Source of the DNA: JBEATZ01 sp041178545
GTDB lineage: Bacteria; Planctomycetota; UBA1135; UBA2386
Length of the DNA: 18,476 nucleotides
NCBI GenBank assembly: GCA_041178545.1
Contig: JBEGVB010000135.1
Location: 1 to 18,476 of the forward strand
Direction of reading: 5' to 3'
The first letter of the stretch is position 1; every line of letters starts with the position of its first letter. This document shows positions 1 through 7,296 of the stretch, one piece after another. Both the position numbers and the translations under genes were made by a program. The notes beneath the pieces are model-generated. The model did no database searches. It was not told the DNA's origin and worked only from the letters and a program-made list of their open reading frames with translations.

Positions 1-26
1 CCGGTGACCGACCAAGGGCCGGAGGA

Positions 27-272
27 TCAGGCCGTCGGCAGCTTGTTGTGCGCGCCGTCGCAGAACGGCTTCCGGGCCGAGTGCTTGCAGCCGCACCAGG
101 CAACGGTCTTCTTCTCGGTGACCGTCTCGATGACGGGGATCATGCCGGTCCCGGCGTGGGCACCGTCGCAGTAGGGCTGCTTCTTGCTCTTGCCGCAGGA
201 GCACCATGCATAGGTGCCGGGCTCGCACTCGATCACGTAGGGGCCGCGCTTGGCGATGCAGGGCTTGGTCAT
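27..272 (-). CDS. Twin CDGSH iron-sulfur domain protein
   Basis: An 81-residue protein with two complete CDGSH motifs (C-x-C-x2-S-x3-P-x-C-D-G-A-H): CSCGKSKKQPYCDGAH at residues 24-39 and CGCKHSARKPFCDGAH at 60-75. In this family each three-Cys/one-His set binds a redox-active [2Fe-2S] cluster. Two motifs in one short chain match the CISD3/MiNT-like class, which folds as a pseudo-symmetric monomer. There is no signal peptide or membrane anchor, so it should be cytosolic, with a likely role in electron or Fe-S cluster transfer; the partner is unknown. The ATG at 272 is chosen because the family-like sequence begins there and the upstream reading has no family resemblance. There is no SD; a hairpin abuts the start. 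It diverges from the TerB-like gene. The family call is very secure, the physiological role open. Confidence 0.93.
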   Translation of the reverse strand: MTKPCIAKRGPYVIECEPGTYAWCSCGKSKKQPYCDGAHAGTGMIPVIETVTEKKTVAWCGCKHSARKPFCDGAHNKLPTA

Positions 273-274
273 GG

Positions 275-301
275 CGGCAGAGCGTAGCGACCGCGCTGCC
301 G
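275..301 (-). promoter_or_regulatory. Hairpin abutting the CDGSH gene start codon
   Basis: CGGCAG-A-GCG (275-284) and CGC-G-CTGCCG (292-301) are inverted repeats, six plus three paired bases around one mismatch, with a 7-nt loop. On the minus strand the 3' arm ends 2 nt before the ATG and so covers the place where a ribosome-binding site would sit. It could control translation, or be a DNA operator serving the divergent promoters. The structure is seen in the sequence; the function is inferred. Confidence 0.35.
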
Positions 302-378
302 GGCCCAAGGCACCGAAGTGCGCATCCACGCACCAGCTCACGGTTGTGCCGCGGCGCGGGTTGGGTTCCACTGCACCC

Positions 379-705
379 ATGAGCCGGCTCGACGATGCTG
401 CCAAGCGCAACCTGTTGAAGTTCGTCTGTTCGTTCGTCTGGACCGACCTGAAGGTCCAGCAGGCGGAGCGCGACCTGGTGATGCGCATCGCCGGCAGGCT
501 GGGCGTCGGCGAGGCCGACATGCAGAAGGTGCGCCGCTGGCTGGAGACGCCCCCTCCTCCCGAGGAGGTCGACCCCACGGACATCCCGCCAGCGCACCGC
601 GAGCTCTTCCTCGAGGCCGCCCGCGAGGTGTTCCGCGCCGACGGCAAGGTGGCCCCGGCCGAGGCCGACCAGTACGCGCTGTTCCGCGACCTGATGCGCG
701 GCTGA
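379..705 (+). CDS. TerB-like (tellurite-resistance family) helical protein
   Basis: A 108-residue, mostly helical, acidic protein. Two similar helical units can be seen: WTDLKVQQAERDLVMRIAGR near residues 15-34 and RADGKVAPAEADQYALFRDL near 86-105. The pattern (acidic-D-x-K-V-x3-E plus a hydrophobic helix) resembles the repeat of TerB/DjlA-like domains, which are metal-binding or scaffolding helical bundles; a Pro-rich linker (TPPPPEEVDP) separates the units. There is no signal or transmembrane segment. The ATG at 379 is used because the region upstream belongs to the divergent promoter area; no SD is visible. It is followed 37 bp later by the carboxylase gene on the same strand and may share its transcript. 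The TerB assignment is by pattern only, and the function is unknown. Confidence 0.7.
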   Translation: MSRLDDAAKRNLLKFVCSFVWTDLKVQQAERDLVMRIAGRLGVGEADMQKVRRWLETPPPPEEVDPTDIPPAHRELFLEAAREVFRADGKVAPAEADQYALFRDLMRG

Positions 706-742
706 GGCAACTGACCCAAGACCCCGCGAAGATGGATCTGCC

Positions 743-2353
743 ATGAGCGACGTCCTCCCCACGCAGGCACGCACCCGCAGCCCGGAGTTCCTCGCGAACC
801 GCGAGCACCACCTCCGCTCGATCGCACAGCTCAAGGAGCTGCTGCAGCAGGCGAGGCTGGGTGGCGGTCCCGATGCCGTGTCGCGTCATCACAAGCGCGG
901 CAAGCTGTTGCCGCGCGAGCGCATCGACCGGCTCCTCGACCCAGGCTCGCCGTTCCTGGAGCTCTCACCCCTTGCCGCACACGGCTTGTACGGCGGCGAC
1001 GCTCCCTCGGCCGGCATCGTGACCGGGGTCGGCATGGTGAGCGGCCGCGAGGTGATGCTGGTGGCCAACGATGCCACCGTGAAGGGCGGCACGTACTTCC
1101 CGATGACGGTGAAGAAGCACGTGCGTGCGCAGGAGATCGCGCTGGAGAACCGGCTCCCGTGCGTCTACCTGGTCGACTCCGGCGGCGCATTCCTGCCGTT
1201 GCAGGCAGAGGTGTTCCCGGACCGCGACCACTTCGGACGCATCTTCTACAACCAGGCCCAGATGTCCGCCGCCCGCATCCCGCAGGTGGCCGTCGTGCTC
1301 GGCTCCTGCACCGCTGGCGGTGCGTACGTGCCGGCGATGAGCGACGAGAGCATCATCGTGAAGGGCAACGGCACGATCTTCCTCGGCGGGCCGCCGCTGG
1401 TGCGGGCCGCCACCGGTGAGGTCGTGAGCGCAGAGGACCTCGGTGGTGCCGACGTGCACACGCGGTTGAGCGGTGTCGCCGACCACTTTGCCGAGGACGA
1501 GGAACACGCGCTCGCGATGTGCAGGCGCGTCGTCTCCCACCTGAACACCACCAAGCCCGAGCAACTCTCCCTCGCGACCCCGGAAGACCCCCGGTACGAC
1601 CCCGAGGAACTCCTCGGCATCCTGCCGCCGGACACGCGGACGCCCTACGACGTGCGCGAGGTGATTGCCCGCATCGTCGACGGCTCGCGGTTCCACGAGT
1701 TCAAGCAGCGCTACGGCAACACGGTCGTGTGCGGGTTCGCCCACCTGCACGGCATCCCCGTGGGCATCGTGGCCAACAACGGCATCCTGTTCAGCGAGAG
1801 CGCCCAGAAGGCAGCGCACTTCGTGGAGCTTTGCAGCCAGCGCAAGGTGCCGCTGCTGTTCCTGCAGAACATCACGGGCTTCATGGTGGGTCGCAAGTAC
1901 GAGAACGGCGGCATCGCGCGCGACGGCGCCAAGATGGTGCAGGCCGTCGCGACGGCGCCGGTACCCAAGGTCACGGTGCTCATCGGCGGCTCGTTCGGTG
2001 CCGGCAACTACGGGATGTGTGGTCGCGCCTATGCGCCGCGATTCCTGTTCACCTGGCCGAACTCGCGCATCAGCGTGATGGGCGGTGAGCAGGCTGCAGG
2101 GGTGCTCGCCCAGGTCAAGAAGGACCAGCTGGAGGAGAAGGGCCAGAAGCTCTCGCCGCAGGAGGAGGAGGCGATCCGCAGGCCGATCCTCGACAAGTAC
2201 GAGACCGAGGGGCACCCGCTCTACGCCACGGCACGGCTGTGGGACGACGGAGTGGTCGACCCGCGCGAGACCCGCAGCGTGCTGGCACTCGCACTTTCCG
2301 CCAGCCTCAACGCACCGATACCCGACTGGCGCGCGCCCGTCTTCCGCATGTGA
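743..2353 (+). CDS. mccB: Methylcrotonyl-CoA carboxylase, carboxyltransferase (beta) subunit
   Basis: A 536-residue protein, the usual length for MCC beta subunits (called LiuB in bacterial leucine-use operons). It transfers the carboxyl group from biotin to 3-methylcrotonyl-CoA, giving 3-methylglutaconyl-CoA. The N-terminal crotonase-like half carries DSGGAFLPLQAEVFPDRDHF (145-164), GSCTAGGAYVPAMSDE (187-202) and FLGGPPLVRAATGEVVSAED (213-232), the last typical of MCC/geranyl-CoA rather than propionyl-CoA carboxylases. The C-terminal half has NITGFMVGRKYENGGIARDG (376-395) and GGSFGAGNYGMCGRAYAPRF (415-434), whose Gly-rich turn forms an oxyanion hole. The biotin-carboxylase/carrier subunit is not in the window. 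The next leucine-degradation enzyme lies 4.1 kb downstream on the same strand. Geranyl-CoA carboxylase is the main alternative, less likely given the hydratase nearby. Confidence 0.93.
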   Translation: MSDVLPTQARTRSPEFLANREHHLRSIAQLKELLQQARLGGGPDAVSRHHKRGKLLPRERIDRLLDPGSPFLELSPLAAHGLYGGDAPSAGIVTGVGMVSGREVMLVANDATVKGGTYFPMTVKKHVRAQEIALENRLPCVYLVDSGGAFLPLQAEVFPDRDHFGRIFYNQAQMSAARIPQVAVVLGSCTAGGAYVPAMSDESIIVKGNGTIFLGGPPLVRAATGEVVSAEDLGGADVHTRLSGVADHFAEDEEHALAMCRRVVSHLNTTKPEQLSLATPEDPRYDPEELLGILPPDTRTPYDVREVIARIVDGSRFHEFKQRYGNTVVCGFAHLHGIPVGIVANNGILFSESAQKAAHFVELCSQRKVPLLFLQNITGFMVGRKYENGGIARDGAKMVQAVATAPVPKVTVLIGGSFGAGNYGMCGRAYAPRFLFTWPNSRISVMGGEQAAGVLAQVKKDQLEEKGQKLSPQEEEAIRRPILDKYETEGHPLYATARLWDDGVVDPRETRSVLALALSASLNAPIPDWRAPVFRM

Positions 2354-2360
2354 GTTCCCC

Positions 2361-2807
2361 ATGAGCGATTCCATCGAAGCCATCCGTCGTCAGGTCGAGG
2401 CAGAGGGCTGCCACGTGGAGCTCGTTGCCGACGACAGCGGCGAGGTGGTGTGCGCGCACACCGTCGGCCTCGCACGGGACGGTCGTCACCCCGAGCTGGT
2501 GGTGTTCGGCCTCGACGCGGAACAGTCGCTCGCGCTGTTCGACGCGGTCATGGAGGAACTGGATGCGGGCAGAAAGTTCGAGCCGGGCCGCGAGTACCAG
2601 GGAATCGTCCAGCGGTACCCGGTCGCGGTCCGCGAGGTCGCACCCGCCAACCGTGCCGTGTTCGAGGCCGCAGTGGCCTTCCACGGCAACGCAACGTTCC
2701 CGATGCTGCAGGTCTTCTGGCCCGACAAGCAGGGCCGCTTCCCCTGGGACCCGGGTGTGCACGACGCAGTGCGCGCGGACCAGCCGAGCCTCGAAGTCGC
2801 ACGGTGA
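2361..2807 (+). CDS. DUF4262 domain-containing protein
   Basis: A 148-residue soluble protein that covers a whole DUF4262 domain. Recognisable blocks are VVCAHTVGLARDGRHPELVV near residues 30-49, the typical short acidic helices, and the C-terminal MLQVFWPDKQGRFPWDPG around 115-132. The function of this family is not established; no enzyme motif or membrane segment is visible. The gene starts 7 bp after the mccB stop, without an SD, and is therefore probably cotranscribed with mccB, although no functional link is known. It converges on the YfhO-family gene, whose stop is 27 bp away, with a small hairpin between them. The family call is fairly secure. Confidence 0.85.
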   Translation: MSDSIEAIRRQVEAEGCHVELVADDSGEVVCAHTVGLARDGRHPELVVFGLDAEQSLALFDAVMEELDAGRKFEPGREYQGIVQRYPVAVREVAPANRAVFEAAVAFHGNATFPMLQVFWPDKQGRFPWDPGVHDAVRADQPSLEVAR

Positions 2808-2827
2808 GGCGGTCACACGAGCCGCCT
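2807..2827. terminator. Hairpin between convergent genes
   Basis: AGGCGG (2807-2812) and CCGCCT (2822-2827) form a perfect 6-bp stem with a 9-nt loop. It starts at the last base of the DUF4262 stop codon and ends 7 bp before the stop of the opposing gene, so it could serve both directions. There is no T-run on either side, so it is not a canonical intrinsic terminator. Confidence 0.35.
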
Positions 2828-2834
2828 GCGGGGC

Positions 2835-5510
2835 TCAGGACGCGGGCTGCGGGGACAGGGTGCCGCGTGCTGCAAGGGCGCGTTGCAGTGCCACCATGGC
2901 GAGCGCGAGGACGCCAGCCAGCCCGAAGGCGCCCAGCACGAGACCGCTGGTGAAGCCTGGCGTGGTGTAGCGGAACGCCACCTCGCAGTCGTCCGCGGGC
3001 AGGGCCACGACGCGCTGGTAGACGTTGCCGCGCAGCACCGGTGCGGGCGTGCCGTTGACCGTGACCGTCCAACCCTTCATCGCGGTGTCGGACACCACCA
3101 GCCAGCCCGGTGCGCCGGCGGCGACGCGGAGGGTCAGGCTGCGGGAGTCCTCCTCGACGAAGCGGACTTCGCGCTGGCCGGCGGCTGCGCCTGCAACCGG
3201 TCGCTGGGGCGTGGGCACGCGTGCGGCCTCGGTGGCAGTGACGAGCACCGCCTCGCGCGGCCGGAACGTGGGCGCGAGCATGGCGTCGATGGCAGCATCC
3301 TCGTCTGCAACCTCCTGCAGGGCAGGAACCACCCACCCCCGGGGCAGCGCACTGGTGCGCTCGTGGACGACGAACTCGCCGCCCGGCCCGCTCACGCGCG
3401 GGCCCGTGGGCGTTCCGCCGTGTGCGAGCTCATGGCGCGCGAGCAGGTAGCGGAGCCCCATGGCGTCCCAGACCGGCAGCCTCAACCGCTCGTCGTCGGG
3501 AAGCGACTTCACCATGTGGTCGCGGTGGAAGAACGCGTTGCCGTAGAGCCTGCGCACCAGCCTGCCGCTGTAGCCGTCGAGGAAGGTGTAGAACTGGAAG
3601 TCGCGGATCCCGTCCCGGGCCAGCGAGCCCGGCGGCAGGAGCCACAGCTCGCCGCCGCGGTCCGCACGCGCCACCATGAAGCCGCCTTGGGGGCTCGCGG
3701 CATCACGCTGGTCGCGCAGGAAGCGGTGGACCTCCGAGTCCCATGCGTGTGGGAGCTCACGCCCCTCGTTGAGGGAGTGGCCGAGGTGCCAGAGCTGGGC
3801 CGTGCCCAGCAGGGCCATGGCCGAGAGGAGGATTCGGCGCAGGTGCGGGGAGCGACGGTCCGATGCAACGAGCAACAGCAGGACCGAACCCAGCAGCAGG
3901 CCAAGCCCGCCGTGGAGAAGGTTGGCGCGCAGCTGGACGCGTGCGAGGACCAGTCGGTCGTTGTCGGTCGCGCGAGGCGCCCGGAACAGCGCCTGCGTGA
4001 GCATCTCTGGCGTCACGTCCTCGGGTCGTGCGTCGAACTCGGGGGCGACGTGGCGGTAGTCGGCGGCGATCCGCGCAGGCCAGGGGTCCGGCACCGGTGC
4101 CTCGGCCGGCACCACCAGCAGTGCGCTCACGAGCAGCAGGCCGAGGCCGCACCCGACTCCTGCTGCCGTCCGCGCGGCGCGAGCGGCCCCGAGCGACCAC
4201 AGGGCGTGGAAGCCGTGTGCCGCCAGCATCGCGATCGGTGCGCAGCAGAGGGCCGCGTACCGCATGGGCGGCACGGGCTTGGCGACTGCGAGTGCGTGGA
4301 ACCACCGCATCCACTGCGGTGCGACGGCGAGCAGGAACAACGCCACCGTGGTGAGGAGCGCGAGCAGGCGCCAGCGCGCGCCGCGGGCGAACAGTCCCGT
4401 GCACGCGAGCAGCAGCGCCATCGCGCCCGGGAACACGGTGTACTCGGTGAAGTTGTAGTTGGGCTTGGCGAGCAGCCCGCTCACCCAGTCGGTGCGGGTG
4501 CCCAGCAGCCACACGAGCGGCGAGCTCGGGCCGGGCGGCAGCATCCGGTCGCCGGGGTGGCCGAACGGGGTCGGCATCAGCAGCCCCAGCAGCCCCATGC
4601 TGTCGAACGTGCCCGAGCCGATGACCGCGGGGCCCGGGTCGGGGGTGCGGTTGCTCTCGGGGAAGAAGTGCAGCTGCTGCACCACCTGTGGCGCGGCAAG
4701 CAGCATCCCGAGGACGCCGCCCGTGGCCATCCACAAGAACAGTGGCCGCGCACCGCGCGCGCCGTTGCGCAGCAGCTCGCGCAGCACCAGGAAGGCGCCT
4801 GCCATTGCCGCGAGCAGCGTGACGGGGATGGCAAAGGGCGGGAACCCGGCAGTCCAGCAGCACCAGAGTGCGAGTGCGAGACCGATGGCCGGCAGCGCGC
4901 GTCCCGCGCGGTGGGCCATGGCCAGCATCGCCCACAGCATGCCGGGCAGCAGCGCGATGGGCTCCATGCGCTGGTACCAGTGGCCGTTGGCAGTCATGGT
5001 GCCGGACCACGCGAACGCGACGGCTCCGACGAGTGCGGCCGGCACCCCGAGGCCGAGTTCACGCAGCAGGCCGAACATGAGCAGCCCGGCCAGCGCGAGC
5101 ACGACGCTGCTGAGCCACAGCAGGCCGTCGACGGGGTCTGCGAAGAGGAAGGCGGGCCAGTGCAGCGGGTTGAAGTGGCCGATGTGGCCGTGGGCGGTGA
5201 GCGGTGCCCCGCCGCGCACGAGCGGGTTCCAGTGCGGGTACTGGTCGCGAGCCACCGACTGTCGCGTGAGCTCGAGCTCGGGCAGGAACCAGATGGCCGG
5301 CTCCGTCGCGTCGTAGTTGGTCCCCTGCTGCAGTACCGCCAGTTGTTCCGGCGACAGCTTGGTGGAGAGGGGCGGGAACTCGGCGAGGTCGAAGGGGAGG
5401 AAGTGCCTGCCCTTGCCGAAGGAGTCCGCGAACAGCAGCAGCGGGAGTGCCAACAGCACGAGGCATGCGAGCCAAGGCACGCGACTGCGGGGTTGCGGGG
5501 CTTCGGCCAT
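2835..5510 (-). CDS. YfhO-family polytopic membrane protein (GT-C glycosyltransferase-like)
   Basis: An 891-residue integral membrane protein with about a dozen hydrophobic segments, the first near residues 13-30 and the last near 853-875. After the first segment comes a long exported loop with acidic residues (FDLAEFPPL) and a PHWNPLVRGGAPLTAHGHIG block, the family's usual 'P-W-N-P...G-G-P' loop. The soluble C-terminal part ends with the YfhO hallmark: GWLVVSDTAMKGWTVTVNG, then VYQRVVALPADDCEVAFRYT and a final helix. Members in Firmicutes take part in glycosylating lipoteichoic acid; in Gram-negative-type bacteria the acceptor is unknown. The length is normal. The start is the ATG at 5510. 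It lies 51 bp downstream of the EamA gene on the same strand, with a hairpin between. Sugar-transfer function is inferred from the family. Confidence 0.85.
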   Translation of the reverse strand: MAEAPQPRSRVPWLACLVLLALPLLLFADSFGKGRHFLPFDLAEFPPLSTKLSPEQLAVLQQGTNYDATEPAIWFLPELELTRQSVARDQYPHWNPLVRGGAPLTAHGHIGHFNPLHWPAFLFADPVDGLLWLSSVVLALAGLLMFGLLRELGLGVPAALVGAVAFAWSGTMTANGHWYQRMEPIALLPGMLWAMLAMAHRAGRALPAIGLALALWCCWTAGFPPFAIPVTLLAAMAGAFLVLRELLRNGARGARPLFLWMATGGVLGMLLAAPQVVQQLHFFPESNRTPDPGPAVIGSGTFDSMGLLGLLMPTPFGHPGDRMLPPGPSSPLVWLLGTRTDWVSGLLAKPNYNFTEYTVFPGAMALLLACTGLFARGARWRLLALLTTVALFLLAVAPQWMRWFHALAVAKPVPPMRYAALCCAPIAMLAAHGFHALWSLGAARAARTAAGVGCGLGLLLVSALLVVPAEAPVPDPWPARIAADYRHVAPEFDARPEDVTPEMLTQALFRAPRATDNDRLVLARVQLRANLLHGGLGLLLGSVLLLLVASDRRSPHLRRILLSAMALLGTAQLWHLGHSLNEGRELPHAWDSEVHRFLRDQRDAASPQGGFMVARADRGGELWLLPPGSLARDGIRDFQFYTFLDGYSGRLVRRLYGNAFFHRDHMVKSLPDDERLRLPVWDAMGLRYLLARHELAHGGTPTGPRVSGPGGEFVVHERTSALPRGWVVPALQEVADEDAAIDAMLAPTFRPREAVLVTATEAARVPTPQRPVAGAAAGQREVRFVEEDSRSLTLRVAAGAPGWLVVSDTAMKGWTVTVNGTPAPVLRGNVYQRVVALPADDCEVAFRYTTPGFTSGLVLGAFGLAGVLALAMVALQRALAARGTLSPQPAS

Positions 5511-5532
5511 CGGTGCGAAGCAGAACGGGGGG

Positions 5533-5553
5533 ACGGGCCAAAGCCAAGCCCGT
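5533..5553 (-). terminator. Hairpin after the EamA gene, before the YfhO gene
   Basis: ACGGGC (5533-5538) and GCCCGT (5548-5553) form a perfect 6-bp stem with a 9-nt loop. On the minus strand it begins 8 nt after the EamA stop and ends 22 nt before the YfhO start. No U-tract follows. It could be a terminator, an attenuator or an mRNA-stabilising structure. Confidence 0.35.
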
Positions 5554-5561
5554 GCACCCGG

Positions 5562-6422
5562 TCAGGTCCGTTTGCGCGCGAGCAAGGTCGATGCGGTCAC
5601 CGCACCCACGATGAGGGCTCCGCCTGCCACGGCCATGGGATGGGGCCTCTCGCCGTGCACGAGGAATGCCAGCAGCGGGTTGAGGGCGGGCTCGATCATC
5701 AGCAGCAAGGAGGCCTGCACCGCGGGGACGAGCGGCATCGACCGCACCAGCAGCGCGTAGGCGCAGCCCACCTGCACGGAGCCGATCGCGACGAGGATCA
5801 CCCAGTCCTTGGGTGTCGGGGTGCCGAACGGCACGTCCAACGCGAGCATGACGAGGCTGGCGCAGGCAGCGGTGAACAGGTTGCCCCACGCGACGACCGC
5901 ACTCTGCTCACCTTCGCCACGCCGGCCCAGCCAACGGAAGCCGACCAACAGGAGACCGAAGCTGACCCCGGACACGACTGCGATGATGTTGCCGAGCAGG
6001 GGCGACGGGGCGGTTGCACTCGCGTCCTCCCCGGCCAGGAAGAACAAGCCCATCCCGAGTGCGATGCACACGAGGGCGAACCACTCGCTGCGTCGTGGTC
6101 TCTCGCCGAGCAGGGCAGGTCCCAGCATGGCGACCCACAGCGGGGCAGTGGCCTGCAGGAAGATGGCGTTGGCTGCCGTGGTGAGCTTGTTCGCCACCAC
6201 GAAGAGGAAGGTCGAGCCGAAGTAGGCAGGAAGGACCAGCAGCACGCGTGCCGACGGCAGGCGTCGCGCCTCGGGCAGGAGCAGGAAGAGCGTGAGTGCT
6301 GCGACGACCGCGCGCATGGCCGAGATCTGGGGGCCCGGGAGCGTGCATGCCTTGATGGCGGCCCCGCCGGTGGCGAAGAGCGCGCCGGTCAGCAGGATGC
6401 GCAGTCTCGGGTCGAGGTCCAT
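5562..6422 (-). CDS. EamA/DMT-superfamily transporter
   Basis: A 286-residue protein made of ten hydrophobic helices arranged as two EamA repeats, the standard drug/metabolite transporter layout and length. The first repeat has TTAANAIFLQATAPLWVAML near residues 81-100; the second has YALLVRSMPLVPAVQASLLL near 225-244 followed by IEPALNPLLAFLVHGERP, the typical end of an EamA unit. It ends with a basic LLARKRT tail. Family members export or import amino acids, nucleotides or other metabolites; the substrate cannot be read from sequence. The ATG at 6422 is the natural start, facing the divergent crotonase gene across 82 bp. No SD is visible. Probably cotranscribed with the YfhO-family gene. 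Confidence 0.92.
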   Translation of the reverse strand: MDLDPRLRILLTGALFATGGAAIKACTLPGPQISAMRAVVAALTLFLLLPEARRLPSARVLLVLPAYFGSTFLFVVANKLTTAANAIFLQATAPLWVAMLGPALLGERPRRSEWFALVCIALGMGLFFLAGEDASATAPSPLLGNIIAVVSGVSFGLLLVGFRWLGRRGEGEQSAVVAWGNLFTAACASLVMLALDVPFGTPTPKDWVILVAIGSVQVGCAYALLVRSMPLVPAVQASLLLMIEPALNPLLAFLVHGERPHPMAVAGGALIVGAVTASTLLARKRT

Positions 6423-6449
6423 CGGCGGGCCGGATCATGGCGCCCCACC

Positions 6450-6463
6450 CGTGCCTTGGCACG
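6450..6463. promoter_or_regulatory. 14-bp dyad in the divergent gap
   Basis: CGTGCC-TT-GGCACG is a perfect inverted repeat with a 2-bp centre. It sits midway in the 82-bp region shared by the divergent EamA and crotonase genes, a position expected for an operator that could act on both. No regulator gene is adjacent, so this is positional inference only. Confidence 0.3.
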
Positions 6464-6504
6464 CATGTCTGGACTCCGCACGCGCCATCCGCGAGCCTGT
6501 GTGC

Positions 6505-7296
6505 ATGAGCAGCTACGAGACCCTCGAGTTGGTTCGTTCCGGCCCGGTGCTGGAGGTACGCCTCAACCGGCCCGAGGTCAGGAACGCCTTCAACGGCACC
6601 GTGGTGGACGAGTTGCAGCTCGCGTTCCGCGAGGCGGACATGGACCCGGCAGTGCGCGTGGTGCTGCTCAAGGGCAACGGCAAGAGCTTCAGTGCCGGTG
6701 CCGACCTGGCATGGATGCAGCAGCAGGCCGCGCTGTCGCCGGAGGACAACCAGCACGGCGCGGAGCGCATGGCGCGCATGTTCCTCTCGATCGCCAGGTG
6801 CCGGAAGCCGGTGGTGGGCCGCATGCACGGTCACGCGCTGGGTGGCGGCACCGGACTCACTGCTGCCGTCGACATGGCCTTCTGCTCGGAGGACTGCATG
6901 TTCGGGCTGACCGAGGCAAAGCTCGGCATCGTGCCTGCAGTGATCTCGCCGTTCGTGATGCAGAAGATCGGCGTCGGTCGCGCACGCACGTTGTTCCTGA
7001 CGGCAGAGCGCTTCGACGGCCGCGAGGCCCAGCGCATCGGCCTGGTGCACCGTGCCGTGCCCGAGGCCGAGCTGGATGCCGTCGTGCAGAAGGCCATCGG
7101 CGAGCTGCTCAGCTCGGGACCACTGGCTGTCGCGAGCGCCAAGGAGCTGATCCGCACGGTCGGTGGACTCACGCTCGAGGAAGCGGTGCCCGTCACCTCG
7201 CAGTGGATCGCACAGCTGCGCGCGACGCCCGAGGCCAAGGAGGGCATGGGTGCGTTCCTCGAGAAGCGCAAGCCGAACTGGATGGCCGGCTCGTGA
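6505..7296 (+). CDS. liuC: Enoyl-CoA hydratase/isomerase family protein, probable methylglutaconyl-CoA hydratase
   Basis: A 263-residue single-domain crotonase. SFSAGADLAWMQ (61-72) and HALGGGTGLTAAVDMAFC (110-127) form the CoA-binding/oxyanion region, and MFGLTEAKLGIVPAVISPFV (132-151) is the block typical of bacterial methylglutaconyl-CoA hydratases. Glu137 aligns with Glu164 of rat mitochondrial enoyl-CoA hydratase; the position of rat Glu144 is Gly117, as is usual in LiuC-type enzymes. It would hydrate 3-methylglutaconyl-CoA, the product of the carboxylase encoded upstream, to HMG-CoA in leucine breakdown. The ATG at 6505 matches the family N-terminus. No SD. Its stop overlaps the GTG of the next gene by 4 bp. 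Exact substrate is an inference supported by the nearby mccB. Confidence 0.85.
   Translation: MSSYETLELVRSGPVLEVRLNRPEVRNAFNGTVVDELQLAFREADMDPAVRVVLLKGNGKSFSAGADLAWMQQQAALSPEDNQHGAERMARMFLSIARCRKPVVGRMHGHALGGGTGLTAAVDMAFCSEDCMFGLTEAKLGIVPAVISPFVMQKIGVGRARTLFLTAERFDGREAQRIGLVHRAVPEAELDAVVQKAIGELLSSGPLAVASAKELIRTVGGLTLEEAVPVTSQWIAQLRATPEAKEGMGAFLEKRKPNWMAGS

Noticed and set aside
965..2383. A 472-codon minus-strand ORF opposite mccB
   Set aside because: mccB is highly conserved over its full length; the antisense frame is His/Val/Arg-rich with no recognisable feature.
2883..7292. A 4.4-kb open plus-strand frame running opposite the YfhO and EamA genes and into the M28 gene frame
   Set aside because: The translation is low-complexity (rich in Arg, Gln, His, Glu, Gly) with no family resemblance, and the opposite strand encodes clear membrane proteins. 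It is the usual stop-poor antisense frame of GC-rich DNA; only the part from 7293 is coding.
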